Assembly: GCF_036013525.1 (NCBI RefSeq)
Contig: NZ_CP107853.1
Coordinates: forward strand, 2,046,001 to 2,110,000
From: Nonomuraea sp. NBC_00507
GTDB taxonomy: Bacteria; Actinomycetota; Actinomycetes; Streptosporangiales; Streptosporangiaceae
Length of the DNA: 64,000 nt
Reading direction: 5' to 3'
The translations under genes were made by a program, and so were the position numbers. Within the stretch, counting starts at the first letter, position 1. Each line of letters opens with the position of its first letter. This document shows, one piece after another, positions 1 through 8,807 of the stretch. The notes beneath the pieces were generated by a model that worked only from the letters and a program-made list of their open reading frames with translations, was not told the origin of the DNA and searched no databases.

Positions 1-1
1 C

Positions 2-730
2 CGCGTGGCCGACGCCTACGACGCGGGCCGGCCCAGCTACCCCGACGAGATGTATCGCGCCGTGAGCGAGCTGACCGGCGTCGACCTGGACGGCGCCACG
101 ACCGTGGACGTGGGGGCGGGCACGGGCATTCTGACGCGGGCGCTCAGAGCGCGTGGCTCGCACGTCATCGCGGTCGATCCGGGTGCGGAGATGCTGGCCA
201 AGCTCATGTCCCGGTCCGCGAACGGCACGCCGGCCGTCGCTGCGGTGCAGGGTGACGGCAACGCGCTGCCGCTCGCGGACGGGGTGGCCGACCTGGTGGC
301 GTACGGCCAGTCGTGGCACTGGCTGGACCCGGTGGTCTCGATCGCCGAGGCCAGGAGGGTGCTGCGGCAGCGTGGCGCGATCGTGGGCTGCTGGAACTTC
401 CACCACGCCGCCCAGGCGGACTGGCTGGCCGCCTACGAGGCCCGCCTGGCCGAGGAGGTCCCCGCCTACTGGGGGCCGGCCGTCGAGGAGTGGTCGGTGC
501 CGCCCATCGCCTCGGCCTTCGAGGTGATCGAAGAGCGTTGGATCCCGTGGACGCGGCTGGTCGGCATCGAGGACTTCCTGCTGGACCTACGCTCGCACTC
601 ATACATGGCGGCGCTGTCGGCGCAGGCGGCCGGCGCGCTCGTCGAGCGGCAGCGGGCGGAGTTGCGCGAGGAGTTCCCGGAGGGCGTGTTGTCGGTGCCG
701 ATGCGGGTCTATCTGGCGGTGGGCCGGTGA
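2..730 (+). CDS. SAM-dependent methyltransferase, 5' end outside window
   Basis: Class I SAM-dependent methyltransferase of the UbiE/MenG-like type; substrate unknown. Motif I (VDVGAGTG) lies about 35 residues into the visible part and is followed by the acidic loop AVDPGAEML and by GDGNALPLADG. The frame is already open at the left edge. The first visible residues (ADAYDAGRPSYP) match a region that family members normally precede with 10 to 20 residues, so the GTG at 5 is probably internal and the real start lies outside. A TetR regulator follows 46 bases downstream on the same strand. Confidence 0.85.
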   Translation, partial: RVADAYDAGRPSYPDEMYRAVSELTGVDLDGATTVDVGAGTGILTRALRARGSHVIAVDPGAEMLAKLMSRSANGTPAVAAVQGDGNALPLADGVADLVAYGQSWHWLDPVVSIAEARRVLRQRGAIVGCWNFHHAAQADWLAAYEARLAEEVPAYWGPAVEEWSVPPIASAFEVIEERWIPWTRLVGIEDFLLDLRSHSYMAALSAQAAGALVERQRAELREEFPEGVLSVPMRVYLAVGR

Positions 731-776
731 GCACGGGCGGCGTTTGGCGACCGAGCCCGCCTCGCGGAGTGAGGCC

Positions 777-1361
777 ATGAGCACAGTAAAGCGGCGTCCG
801 GGGCGTCGGCCCGGGTCTGCCGACACGCGTGGAGAGATCCTGGCGGCGGCGAGGAAGGTGTTCTCCGAGAAGGGGTTCGACAAGGCCACGGTGCGCGGCA
901 TCGCCAGGGAGGCCAAGGTCGATCCCGCCCTCGTGCACCACTACTTCGCGACGAAGGAGGGCATGTTCGCGGCGGCCATGCAGTTGCCGGTCAGCCCCGA
1001 TACCGTCATCCCGCTTCTGCTGGAGGGCCCGCGCGAAGAGATCGGCGAGCGGCTGGTCCGCATGATCCTGCGCGTCACCGCCTCGCCGGAGACGCGCGAG
1101 CCTCTGGTCGCGCTGATCCGGTCGGCCATGACCAACGAGCAGGCGGCCGTGATGATGCGGGAGTTCATCACCAACGCCCTGCTCTACCAGGTGGCCGGCC
1201 GGCTGGAGGTGCCGCACCTGCGGATCGAGGCCGCGTTCGCCCAGATGTTCGGCGTGATCCTGGGGCGCTATGTGCTCAAGCTGGAGCCGCTGGCGAGCGC
1301 CGATCCCGAGGAGCTGGTCGAGTTGCTGGCGCCGACCATCCAGAGGTACTTCGCCGGCTAG
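777..1361 (+). CDS. TetR/AcrR family transcriptional regulator
   Basis: 194-residue TetR repressor. The N-terminal helix-turn-helix runs from about residue 15 to 60 (RGEILAAARKVFSEKGFD, then VRGIAREAKVDPALVHHYF), followed by an all-helical ligand-binding domain. The ATG at 777 is preferred because a GTGAGG ribosome-binding site lies just upstream; an in-frame start at 744 would add 11 unconserved residues. The ligand cannot be told from sequence. Regulation of the neighbouring methyltransferase gene is possible but unproven. Confidence 0.9.
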   Translation: MSTVKRRPGRRPGSADTRGEILAAARKVFSEKGFDKATVRGIAREAKVDPALVHHYFATKEGMFAAAMQLPVSPDTVIPLLLEGPREEIGERLVRMILRVTASPETREPLVALIRSAMTNEQAAVMMREFITNALLYQVAGRLEVPHLRIEAAFAQMFGVILGRYVLKLEPLASADPEELVELLAPTIQRYFAG

Positions 1362-1499
1362 AGCATTGTTCTACACAGCGCGGTGACCTTAGGGTATGTC
1401 GCGTACCCTGGCAAAGTTACTCACGGGTAGGATCAGGGTAGCGGTCGGTGGTTCGGGTGACCGTACGCTGGCAGCCAACGTCGTCTGTGGGAGGAACCC

Positions 1500-3599
1500 G
1501 TGCTCTGGGTAGCCATCATCGGACTCGTCATGACCGTCCTGGCGGTGGCCGTCGCCGGCCGCAGGGCGCTGTTCCTGTACAAGCTGGCGACCGTGGGCCC
1601 GCCCGCACCTGAGCGGATCGACTACGCCAAGACGCACGCCGCCGACGAGGCCAAGGCGCAGCTGGTCGAGGTGTTCGGGCAGAAGAAGCTGCTCAAGTGG
1701 ACGCCGTCGGGCACCGCGCACTTTTTCGTCATGTGGGCGTTCTTCATCCTGCTGACCGTCTACATCGAGGCGTACGGCGCGATCGTCCAGGGGGCGATCA
1801 CCGGCCGGCCCGACTTCCACATCCCGCTCATCGGGACCTGGGGCGTGCTGGGCTTCCTGCAGGACTTCATCGCGGTCGCGTGCCTGGCGGGCCTCGCGGT
1901 CTTCGCGGGCATCCGGATCAAGAACGCGCCCGAGAAGCTCGGCCGCAGCTCGCGCTTCTCCGGGTCCCACCTGGGCGGCGCGTGGCTCGTGCTGTTCATG
2001 ATCTTCAACATCATCTGGACGCTCTTCCTGGCCAGGGGCGCGGCGGCGGCCAACGGGAACTTCCCGTACTCCTCGGGCGCCTTCGTCTCGCTGGCGCTCG
2101 GCGACGTGCTGCCGCAGAGCGGGCTGTTGGAGGAGATCGCGCTGCTCCTGCACATCGGCTTCATGCTGGTGTTCCTGGTGATCGTGGTGCACTCCAAGCA
2201 CCTGCACATCTTCACCGCGCCGCTGAACGTGCTGTTCTCGCGCCGTCCCGACGGCCTCGGCGCGGCAGTGGAAATGCGGGTGGACGGCAAGCCGGTGGAC
2301 TTCGAGGACGAGGACCTGGATCCGGAGCGGCTGGGGCGCGGCAAGATCGGCGACACCACGTGGAAGGGGTTCCTGGACTTCTACTCCTGTACGGAGTGCG
2401 GCCGCTGCCAGTCGCAGTGCCCGGCGTGGAACACCGACAAGCCGCTGTCGCCGAAGATGCTCATCCTCGACCAGCGTGACCACGCCTTCAAGGTGGCGCC
2501 CTACCTGATGGCGGCGAGCACGGAGCACGCCGACAAGGACGTGCTGGCACTGCTGGAGAAGCCGCTGGTCGGCGAGGATGGTGTGATCCACCCGGACGTG
2601 CTGTGGTCGTGCACCAACTGCGGCGCGTGCGTCGAGCAGTGCCCGGTGGACATCGAGCACATCGACCACATTCTCGATATGCGCCGCTACCAGGTGATGG
2701 TCGAGTCGTCGTTCCCGTCAGAGGCGGGGGTGATGGTCAAGAACCTGGAGAACAAGGGCAACCCGTGGGGGATGTCCGAGATGAAGCGGGCCGACTGGAT
2801 CGAGGAGCTCGATTTCGAGGTCGAGGTCGTCGACGAGAAGATGCCCGAGGACGCCGAATACCTGTTCTGGGTGGGCTGCGCGGGCGCGCTTGAGGACCGG
2901 GCCAAGAAGACCACCAAGGCCGTGGCCGAGCTGCTGCACATCGCGGGCGTGAAGTTCGCGGTGCTGGGGCCGATGGAGGCGTGCACCGGCGACCCGGCCC
3001 GCCGCCTGGGCATGGAATATCTGTTCAACATGCTCGCCCAGCAGAACATCGAGACGCTCAACGAGGCGGGCGTCAAGAAGATCGTCGCCACCTGCCCGCA
3101 CTGCTTCAACACGCTCGCGAACGAATACCCACAGCTCGGCGGCACGTACGAGGTCGTGCACCACACGCAGCTGCTGTCGAAGCTGGTGGACGAGGGACTG
3201 CTCACCCCGATCACGCCGATCGAGGAGAAGATCACCTACCACGACCCGTGCTTCCTCGGCCGCCACAACAAGGTTTACTCCCAGCCCCGCGACATCATGT
3301 CCAAGGTGCCCGGCGTCACGACCCAGGAGATGCACCGGCACAAGGACCGCGGCTTCTGCTGCGGCGCGGGCGGCGCGCGCATGTGGATGGAGGAGCGCAT
3401 CGGCAAGCGCATCAACACCGAGCGCGTGGACGAGGCGCTGACCACCAACCCGGACACCGTGTCCACGGCCTGCCCGTTCTGCATGGTGATGCTGGGCGAT
3501 GCGATCAACGAGAAGAAGAACAACGGTGAGGCCAAGGAGTCGCTGGAAGTCGTGGACGTGGCTCAGCTCTTGATCAAATCGGTCAAAGGCGCTTCCTGA
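1500..3599 (+). CDS. Membrane-bound (Fe-S) oxidoreductase, HdrD/GlpC-like
   Basis: 699-residue membrane iron-sulfur oxidoreductase, resembling the actinobacterial reductase typified by Mycobacterium Rv0338c. The first ~250 residues hold several hydrophobic helices of a haem-b/NarI-like membrane region. Two [4Fe-4S] ferredoxin motifs follow at residues 297-308 (CTECGRCQSQCP) and 371-382 (CTNCGACVEQCP). The C-terminal half has two CCG-type cysteine domains (CPHCFN, FCCGAGGARMW, CPFCMVM), as in heterodisulfide reductase HdrD. It should pass electrons between the quinone pool and an unknown soluble partner. The start is a GTG behind a GGGAGG ribosome-binding site. A perfect hairpin follows the stop. 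Confidence 0.9.
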   Translation: MLWVAIIGLVMTVLAVAVAGRRALFLYKLATVGPPAPERIDYAKTHAADEAKAQLVEVFGQKKLLKWTPSGTAHFFVMWAFFILLTVYIEAYGAIVQGAITGRPDFHIPLIGTWGVLGFLQDFIAVACLAGLAVFAGIRIKNAPEKLGRSSRFSGSHLGGAWLVLFMIFNIIWTLFLARGAAAANGNFPYSSGAFVSLALGDVLPQSGLLEEIALLLHIGFMLVFLVIVVHSKHLHIFTAPLNVLFSRRPDGLGAAVEMRVDGKPVDFEDEDLDPERLGRGKIGDTTWKGFLDFYSCTECGRCQSQCPAWNTDKPLSPKMLILDQRDHAFKVAPYLMAASTEHADKDVLALLEKPLVGEDGVIHPDVLWSCTNCGACVEQCPVDIEHIDHILDMRRYQVMVESSFPSEAGVMVKNLENKGNPWGMSEMKRADWIEELDFEVEVVDEKMPEDAEYLFWVGCAGALEDRAKKTTKAVAELLHIAGVKFAVLGPMEACTGDPARRLGMEYLFNMLAQQNIETLNEAGVKKIVATCPHCFNTLANEYPQLGGTYEVVHHTQLLSKLVDEGLLTPITPIEEKITYHDPCFLGRHNKVYSQPRDIMSKVPGVTTQEMHRHKDRGFCCGAGGARMWMEERIGKRINTERVDEALTTNPDTVSTACPFCMVMLGDAINEKKNNGEAKESLEVVDVAQLLIKSVKGAS

Positions 3600-3613
3600 C
3601 CGGGAAATGTCGG

Positions 3614-3643
3614 ACTCCTCCACACGCGTGGTGGAGGAGTTTC
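3614..3643 (+). terminator. Rho-independent-like terminator
   Basis: Perfect 10-bp stem ACTCCTCCAC / GTGGAGGAGT with a 7-base loop and a short T run, 14 bases after the Fe-S oxidoreductase stop codon. Confidence 0.75.
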
Positions 3644-3744
3644 GCATGTCAGCAGGGGTGGTTACAAGAAATCAACCATCCACATAACGGGAAAATCACG
3701 GTAACCTCAACGTCGCATGGCTCTATTCGACGGGGAGGGGGCTC

Positions 3745-4563
3745 GTGATGGGCGTCGTCGTCACCGACGCCGAGGTCACCCTGGCTGACGTGCTCTCCTT
3801 GCGACTGGCCATCGACGAACCACTACAAGAGGGCACAGAGCTCGTCCTCAGGAACCGCACCACGGGGGTGGAGCGCGATGTGCGGCTCGGCACTCGGGGC
3901 GCGCGATCGCGCGAGGCCACGCTGGCGGTCTCGCTGGCGCCGCTGGACCTCAGCGCCGGGCGCTGGGATGCCTACCTGCGGGGGGCGAACGGCAAGCGCA
4001 GCAGGTTGCGCAGTGTCGATCCCGGCTTCTCGCTCGACCACCTCGACGCCTACGCCCTGTGCAAGCGCACCCTGGCCTACCGCTCCTACCGCACCCGCAA
4101 CGGGTTCCTCGCGCTGAAGATCTCCGACGCGGAGCCCGCAGCCGAGGTGCGCGCGATCTGGTTCAGGGAAGGCCGTTTCGAGGCCATGGGCCTGCTGGCC
4201 TACTCCGGGCTCGAGGACGACGACTCCCGCCACGAGGCCACGCTGACGCTGGACCGCCGGCAGACCAGCGCGCGGGTGACGGCCACGGCCTTCGTCCAAG
4301 GCGTGCGCTTCCACGCCGCCTTCTCTCTCGTGGACGTTGTGGCCGCCGACCCCGCGAGCTCCGACACCGCGGCGGGCTCCGGCACCTGGGAGCCGGCGCT
4401 GCAGGTGGAGGGCGTGCCCACGCCGCTGAAGCTGGGCGCCTGGCTCGACGACGTGGACGGCAAGCGCCGCCGGCTGCACTACCCCTCGGCCAAGGTGGAC
4501 GGCGTGCCGATCAAACCCTGCTACACCGCCGACGACGAGCTGCGCATCGAGGTGGGCGGATGA
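3745..4563 (+). CDS. Conserved protein coupled to a glycosyltransferase
   Basis: 272-residue protein with no family I can name. It looks beta-rich and soluble, with no signal peptide or membrane helix. The stop overlaps the start of the following GT4 glycosyltransferase (ATGA), so the two are probably translated together and act in one pathway, most likely cell-wall or exopolysaccharide glycan assembly; this is inferred from context only. GTG at 3745 and ATG at 3748 are both usable, behind a GGGGAGGGGG ribosome-binding site. Confidence 0.75.
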   Translation: MMGVVVTDAEVTLADVLSLRLAIDEPLQEGTELVLRNRTTGVERDVRLGTRGARSREATLAVSLAPLDLSAGRWDAYLRGANGKRSRLRSVDPGFSLDHLDAYALCKRTLAYRSYRTRNGFLALKISDAEPAAEVRAIWFREGRFEAMGLLAYSGLEDDDSRHEATLTLDRRQTSARVTATAFVQGVRFHAAFSLVDVVAADPASSDTAAGSGTWEPALQVEGVPTPLKLGAWLDDVDGKRRRLHYPSAKVDGVPIKPCYTADDELRIEVGG

Positions 4564-5681
4564 AGGTCAGCCTGGTCCTGCCCTCCGCGTACGGCATGCG
4601 GGGCGATGTGCGGGCCACGCTCAACCTCGCCTCGGCGCTGGCGAAGCGGCACGAGGTCGAGGTGATCAGCGTACGGCGGCAGAAGGAGAAGCCGTTCTTC
4701 CCCGTCGACCCCGACGTGGCCATGCGCAGCGTGGTCGACGCCCGGCCGGGCGTCAGGCACGTGCTCCCGCGCGGCCAGATGCGCACCGAGGTGGCGCTGT
4801 GGCGGGTGTTGCGCGGGCTCAAGTGCGACGTGCTGATCACCACCCGGCCGGCGCTCGGCGTCCAGGCCGCCAGGCACGCTCCCCGCGAGATTCTGAAGAT
4901 CGCCAGAGAATGGTCGCGGCCGGCCGTGCCCGCTCCCGTGAAACGCTTCTATCCGCGCCTGAACGCCGTTGTGACGGCCACGGAGTCGGCTCAGGAGGAG
5001 TGGACCAGGCTCCTGGACGGCGGGCCCGTCGTGCACTCTATACAGGACGCGCTGGCGGCCGGTCCGTGGCCGCGCTCGCGAATGGACAACAGGATCGTGG
5101 CCGCCGGCGGGCGGTGGGTGCCGGTCAAGGCGTACGACCGGCTGATCAAGGCGTTCGCCATCGTCGCCGACAAGCGGCCCGACTGGCGGCTGCGGCTCTA
5201 CGGCGGCGGCCCGGAGGAGCGGCGGCTGCGCGCGCTGGTGCGCGAGCTCAACCTGCACAACCACGTCTACTTCATGGGCACCACGCCGGACCTGGCGGGC
5301 GAGTTCGCCAAGGCGTCGATCGTCGCCAACACCTCGCGGGCCGAGGACCAGTCCATGACGGTGCTCGAGGCCATGGGGTGCGGGGTGCCGGTGGTGGCGT
5401 TCGAGGGGTCCAAGGGGCCGACGGAGTTCGTGGCCACGGGTTACAACGGGATTCTGGTGCCCCAGCCCGACGTGCCCGGGTCCGGCACCGCGTCCGACGT
5501 GCCCGGGTCCGGCAGCGCGTCCAACGCCGACCCGCCCCTGTTCGCCGCGGCGCTGCTCGCGCTGATCGACGACGAACGCAGGCGGCGCTCGCTCGCGGCA
5601 GGGGCGCTGGACACGGCGCTGCGCCACTCGGCCGGCGAGGTGGCCGAGCAGTGGGAGAAGCTGATCACCGATCTCCACTGA
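4560..5681 (+). CDS. Glycosyltransferase family 4
   Basis: 373-residue GT-B glycosyltransferase. The N-terminal acceptor half starts MKVSLVLPSAYGMRGDVRAT. The C-terminal nucleotide-sugar half has RLYGGGPEERRL and the GT4 signature around residues 265-290 (EDQSMTVLEAMGCGVPVVAF), with the usual E-x7-E arrangement. No signal peptide, so it acts on the cytoplasmic side of the membrane on a lipid-linked or nascent glycan. The start overlaps the upstream stop by four bases. A 27-bp tandem duplication near residue 305 inserts the nine-residue unit DVPGSG(T/S)AS twice in a surface loop before the last helices. Sugar donor and acceptor are unknown. Confidence 0.88.
   Translation: MKVSLVLPSAYGMRGDVRATLNLASALAKRHEVEVISVRRQKEKPFFPVDPDVAMRSVVDARPGVRHVLPRGQMRTEVALWRVLRGLKCDVLITTRPALGVQAARHAPREILKIAREWSRPAVPAPVKRFYPRLNAVVTATESAQEEWTRLLDGGPVVHSIQDALAAGPWPRSRMDNRIVAAGGRWVPVKAYDRLIKAFAIVADKRPDWRLRLYGGGPEERRLRALVRELNLHNHVYFMGTTPDLAGEFAKASIVANTSRAEDQSMTVLEAMGCGVPVVAFEGSKGPTEFVATGYNGILVPQPDVPGSGTASDVPGSGSASNADPPLFAAALLALIDDERRRRSLAAGALDTALRHSAGEVAEQWEKLITDLH
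5469..5522 (+). repeat. 27-bp tandem repeat inside the GT4 gene
   Basis: Two adjacent 27-bp units (5469-5495, 5496-5522) that differ at one base. They keep the frame and encode DVPGSGTAS then DVPGSGSAS. Confidence 0.9.
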
Positions 5682-5685
5682 GGGA

Positions 5686-5700
5686 TACCGGTTCCGGGTA
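5686..5700 (+). promoter_or_regulatory. Possible CsoR operator
   Basis: TACCGGTTCCGGGTA is an imperfect palindrome 10 bases before the csoR-like start. Its TACC...GGTA ends resemble CsoR sites, which usually carry a G/C-rich core between such ends. Autoregulation is inferred. Confidence 0.4.
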
Positions 5701-5710
5701 CCGTAGAGGC

Positions 5711-5992
5711 ATGCATGGGTACAGCGGAGACAAGCAGGCCTATCTGACGCGGCTCAGGCGCATCGAGGGTCAGATCAGGGGCCTGCAGCGAATGGTCGAT
5801 GACGACGCATACTGCATCGACGTGCTCACCCAGGTCTCCGCGGCCACGCGGGCGCTGCAGGCGGTGGCGCTGGGGCTGCTCGAGGAGCACATCTCGCACT
5901 GCGTGGCCGACGCGATCAACACCGGCGGGCCCGAGGCCGAGGCGAAAGTGAAAGAGGCCTCCGCGGCGATCGCGCGCCTCGTCCGTTCGTAA
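5711..5992 (+). CDS. csoR: CsoR-type metal-sensing repressor
   Basis: 93-residue all-helical repressor of the CsoR/RcnR (DUF156) family. The Cu(I) ligand set is complete: C35 in DDAYCIDVL and H60 and C64 in EEHISHCV. It binds operator DNA as the apo form and releases it when Cu(I) binds. The usual targets, a copper chaperone and a P-type ATPase, are not next to it; a five-codon ORF with a good ribosome-binding site follows instead. The start is at ATG 5711, right after an imperfect palindrome that may be its own operator. Copper rather than nickel or persulfide is inferred from the C-H-C pattern. Confidence 0.87.
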   Translation: MHGYSGDKQAYLTRLRRIEGQIRGLQRMVDDDAYCIDVLTQVSAATRALQAVALGLLEEHISHCVADAINTGGPEAEAKVKEASAAIARLVRS

Positions 5993-6016
5993 GTCTCCGT
6001 CTCGTAAGTCTCCGTC
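5987..6016 (+). repeat. 15-bp perfect tandem repeat over the csoR stop
   Basis: TCGTAAGTCTCCGTC occurs twice back to back (5987-6001, 6002-6016). The first copy contains the TAA stop of the csoR-like gene. Confidence 0.85.
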
Positions 6017-6052
6017 GAATGTGAGGATGCCTCATTTGTACGGAGGAGACCG

Positions 6053-6070
6053 ATGGGGGCAAGTGACTAG
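6053..6070 (+). other. Five-codon ORF behind a strong ribosome-binding site
   Basis: ATG GGG GCA AGT GAC TAG, preceded by GGAGGAGACCG. It may be the remnant of a gene once downstream of csoR (copper chaperone genes often sit here) or a leader peptide. A hairpin follows immediately. Confidence 0.3.
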
Positions 6071-6079
6071 TTATGCGAA

Positions 6080-6104
6080 ACCCCGGGAACTAGGTCCCCG
6101 GGGT
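6080..6104. terminator. Hairpin between csoR and the minus-strand small gene
   Basis: 8-bp stem ACCCCGGG / CCCGGGGT with a 9-base loop. It lies between two genes that converge and could end transcription from either side. There is no T run. Confidence 0.5.
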
Positions 6105-6131
6105 CAGTAATCGTGATGGTCGTATGGTCCT

Positions 6132-6293
6132 TCAGCGGCTCGCCGAAGTCCGCAATCCGAGCGCGTCGTCGAGTTCGTCCAAGGTCAGCCGCCGCTCGCT
6201 GACAGCCACGGCCGTGAGCACCTCGGCGTAGAGCGCAATCTCGTCCAACGCGACACGGTCGTGGACCCGAGAGTCCAGGTCGTCGTGCCCCAC
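6132..6293 (-). CDS. Small conserved actinobacterial protein
   Basis: 53-residue acidic helical protein (HDDLDSRVHDRVALDEIALY..., then LTLDELDDALGLR). Proteins of this pattern occur widely in Streptosporangiales and streptomycetes, with unknown role. The GTG at 6293 is chosen because GGAAAGGA sits seven bases upstream; an in-frame GTG at 6323 would add ten residues without a ribosome-binding site. The last helical stretch resembles a small regulatory or DNA-associated helix pair, but no function can be assigned. Confidence 0.6.
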   Translation of the reverse strand: MGHDDLDSRVHDRVALDEIALYAEVLTAVAVSERRLTLDELDDALGLRTSASR

Positions 6294-6507
6294 CGCGTCG
6301 TCCTTTCCTTCCGCAGCCCACACCCTCTACGAGGTTACGGTGCGGCCCCTTCCGGCGACATGGCCCATCGGAGTCATTCCTTTCCGTGCCGCGGAGCCCC
6401 AGTGGGATCATTTCCCGAATCAGAGATCACAATTCAGCGTATTTCCTGTTACCTGGAGTGTTAGAACGATATAGGGGTGGTTAGGGTGAAATAGCGGGAT
6501 AAGTGGT

Positions 6508-7884
6508 TTAGTAGTGACCTGTGTCATGTTCATGGTGATCGTCGCGTTCGTGGACGAGCTTCTGCACAAGCGCCGACTGCCCCGCCAGCCCGCGCTCGGG
6601 CACCTTGGCACCGGTCAGCCTGCCCCACGCCAGCCCCGTCGCGTACGCCGCCCCGAGCACCGCCGCCGCGCTCGCCCGGTCCGGCGGCGCCACCTCCAGC
6701 ACCGGCGAGGGGGCGATGGACACCCCGCCTGGCCGCCCCTGCGCGGGGAACCCGTCCGGCGCGGTCGTCTCCCCCGCGGAGGTTCCGGTGAGCCCGGCCC
6801 GCTCCAGCTCCTCATATGCCATTCTGAGCCGGTGATCCAGCCGCGCGGGCAGCAGACCCCTGGAGTCCGACAGATCGGCCAGGAACGCCGCCGTGGACCG
6901 CGGCGGGTGCGGCATGAAAGCCAGCGCCTCGGCCAGGTCGTAGACGGAGTGGGAGAAGTGCGCCTCGGGATCGGTCTCCACCAGCAACGCCCGGCTCAGC
7001 CGCGCGGGACAGCGGCCCAGCCAGACCTGACGCACCACCTCGTCACCGGGCGAGGTGTCGTCGAGCCCGGACCGGCGCAACATGGGCTCCACCATGGTGA
7101 GCAGCGCCAGCGCCCGCGGCCTGAAACGGGTGTCGGACAGGAGGATCTGCGCCGTGTCGGCCATGACGGCGGCGAGCCTGAGCGCCTCGCGCGTGCGGCC
7201 GGCCCGCGCCCGCTCCGCCACCAGCGTGACGAGGTCGAGCAGGGGCGGCGCGGGCAACCAGCGCACCCACTCGTCGCCGGGGAGCGGGCGGCGCAGGTAT
7301 TCGCCGAACACGGTGATCAGCCGCTCGTTGCCGTCGAAGGCAGGCGCGTACGCGCACCACATGATCGTGCCCCAGACCGCCGCCACCGTGCTCGGCACGT
7401 CGGAGGCGAAGATCTCGTCGAACGCCGTCAGAGGATAGTCCAGCTCCGACTTGCGCCCGCTCGCCCGCACCAGCACCCTGACCTGCTCGGTCAGGTCCGC
7501 CGACACGTCGGGGCCGATGAACGCCTGAGTGGAGCCCGGCTCGGCGTGGAAGTCGGGACCGTACGGGATGACCGCGTCCGGCAGCACGGCCGCGGCGTGC
7601 TGGACCTGCCGGGCCCGCGTGCTCCGCGGCGGCGCCGCCAGGCGCCAGCGGCCGTCGGCGGGGTCGTACAGATGCCAGCGCGCGTGCGCGCCGAAGAGCC
7701 AGCGGTCGCCATCTGGGGTCACAAGAATCCTGGCGGCCAGGACGTGGGCGCGATCGGGCACGGAAAGCCCTTGCCAGCGCGGGTCCGCGACCATCGCGCG
7801 GACCTCCGCCTCGGCAGAAGTGAACGCGTCCCAGGGTGGCACGGGCGTCATGGTACTGGGAGCCATCGGATCAACCATCGGCAT
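6508..7884 (-). CDS. Hypothetical protein, DUF-like
   Basis: 458-residue protein without signal peptide or membrane helix. The N-terminal ~130 residues include a WLFGAHARWHLYDPADGRW segment that looks like a small beta-rich fold. The middle is helical and the C-terminus is His-rich (HERDDHHEHDTGHY). It is divergent from a lipoprotein gene 20 bases away, so the two starts share a very short promoter region. No catalytic motif is visible and I do not recognise the family. The start is uncertain among several close methionines (7884, 7878, 7866). Confidence 0.75.
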   Translation of the reverse strand: MPMVDPMAPSTMTPVPPWDAFTSAEAEVRAMVADPRWQGLSVPDRAHVLAARILVTPDGDRWLFGAHARWHLYDPADGRWRLAAPPRSTRARQVQHAAAVLPDAVIPYGPDFHAEPGSTQAFIGPDVSADLTEQVRVLVRASGRKSELDYPLTAFDEIFASDVPSTVAAVWGTIMWCAYAPAFDGNERLITVFGEYLRRPLPGDEWVRWLPAPPLLDLVTLVAERARAGRTREALRLAAVMADTAQILLSDTRFRPRALALLTMVEPMLRRSGLDDTSPGDEVVRQVWLGRCPARLSRALLVETDPEAHFSHSVYDLAEALAFMPHPPRSTAAFLADLSDSRGLLPARLDHRLRMAYEELERAGLTGTSAGETTAPDGFPAQGRPGGVSIAPSPVLEVAPPDRASAAAVLGAAYATGLAWGRLTGAKVPERGLAGQSALVQKLVHERDDHHEHDTGHY

Positions 7885-7904
7885 TTCACGGCAGAATGTC
7901 CGCT

Positions 7905-8807
7905 ATGAGGGCGAAGGTAGCAGGGACGTTGGCGGTCGCGAGCGTGCTCGCCGGTTGCGGCACGACTACCCCGGCACAACCGACGCCCAGCGGTCCCGGA
8001 CTGGTCACCCTGGACAAGGTCACCCCGCCGGCGCCCGGCGGGGAGGTGGGCCAGGCCTCGACGGAGTTCGCGAACGCGACCGACCTGTCCTTGTGGACGA
8101 AGCTGAGCGAGACCGAGAAGGACGTCGACAGGATCGCCAAGTGGGACGTGAACAAGACCGTGAAGGGCTCGATGTATCTGGAGCCCAAGACCTCGGCCTG
8201 GTTCGACGGCTTCCGCGGCCCCTTTGTCTACCAGGAGCTCGCCGGCGACATCGTCATGCACGCCCGGGTCAAGGTCGAGGGCAAGAGCGGCGGCCAGCCC
8301 AAGCGCAAGTTCTCCCTCGGCGGACTGATGGCCCGCCAGCCCGACTCGTACACCACGCCCAACTGGGTGTCGGTCACCACCGGCACCGCAGAAAAGAGCG
8401 GTCAGGTCGAGGTGAAGTACACCAAGGACGGCAGCTCCAAGCCGAAGGAGCTGGCGGTCAAGAACGGCTGGGTGGAGCTCGTGCTGGCCAGGGTGGGCCG
8501 CGTCTTCGTCGCGCTGTACAAGGAGGACGGCGGCAAGTGGAAGGTCGGCAACCGCTGGCCCTCGACCCTGCCTGACGTGCTGCAATGGGGCGTCACCGCC
8601 TATACGGACTGGGACAGCTACAACACCCTCAAGAAGGACGCGGCCAAGGCCAACGCCAAGCAGGTCAGCGGCCGGCCCGACCTTGAACTGACCGTCGACT
8701 TCGTCCGGTTCCTGCGGCCCGAGCTGCCGGAGTATGCCGACCCGCTCAACAACGCGTCGGTGTCCGACGAGGTCCTGATCAAAGCGATGACGCCTGCCGG
8801 TGCCTGA
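7905..8807 (+). CDS. Secreted lipoprotein, concanavalin-like fold
   Basis: 300-residue lipoprotein. The signal peptide MRAKVAGTLAVASVLAGC ends in lipobox LAGC, so the mature protein would be lipid-anchored outside the membrane. A Pro/Thr linker leads into a beta-rich domain of DUF1349 or concanavalin-like type (WFDGFRGPFVYQE, MHARVKVEG, LGGLMARQP). This fold often binds or cleaves glycans, but no active-site pair is evident. The 3' end overlaps the convergent carbonic anhydrase gene by 29 bases. Confidence 0.82.
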   Translation: MRAKVAGTLAVASVLAGCGTTTPAQPTPSGPGLVTLDKVTPPAPGGEVGQASTEFANATDLSLWTKLSETEKDVDRIAKWDVNKTVKGSMYLEPKTSAWFDGFRGPFVYQELAGDIVMHARVKVEGKSGGQPKRKFSLGGLMARQPDSYTTPNWVSVTTGTAEKSGQVEVKYTKDGSSKPKELAVKNGWVELVLARVGRVFVALYKEDGGKWKVGNRWPSTLPDVLQWGVTAYTDWDSYNTLKKDAAKANAKQVSGRPDLELTVDFVRFLRPELPEYADPLNNASVSDEVLIKAMTPAGA

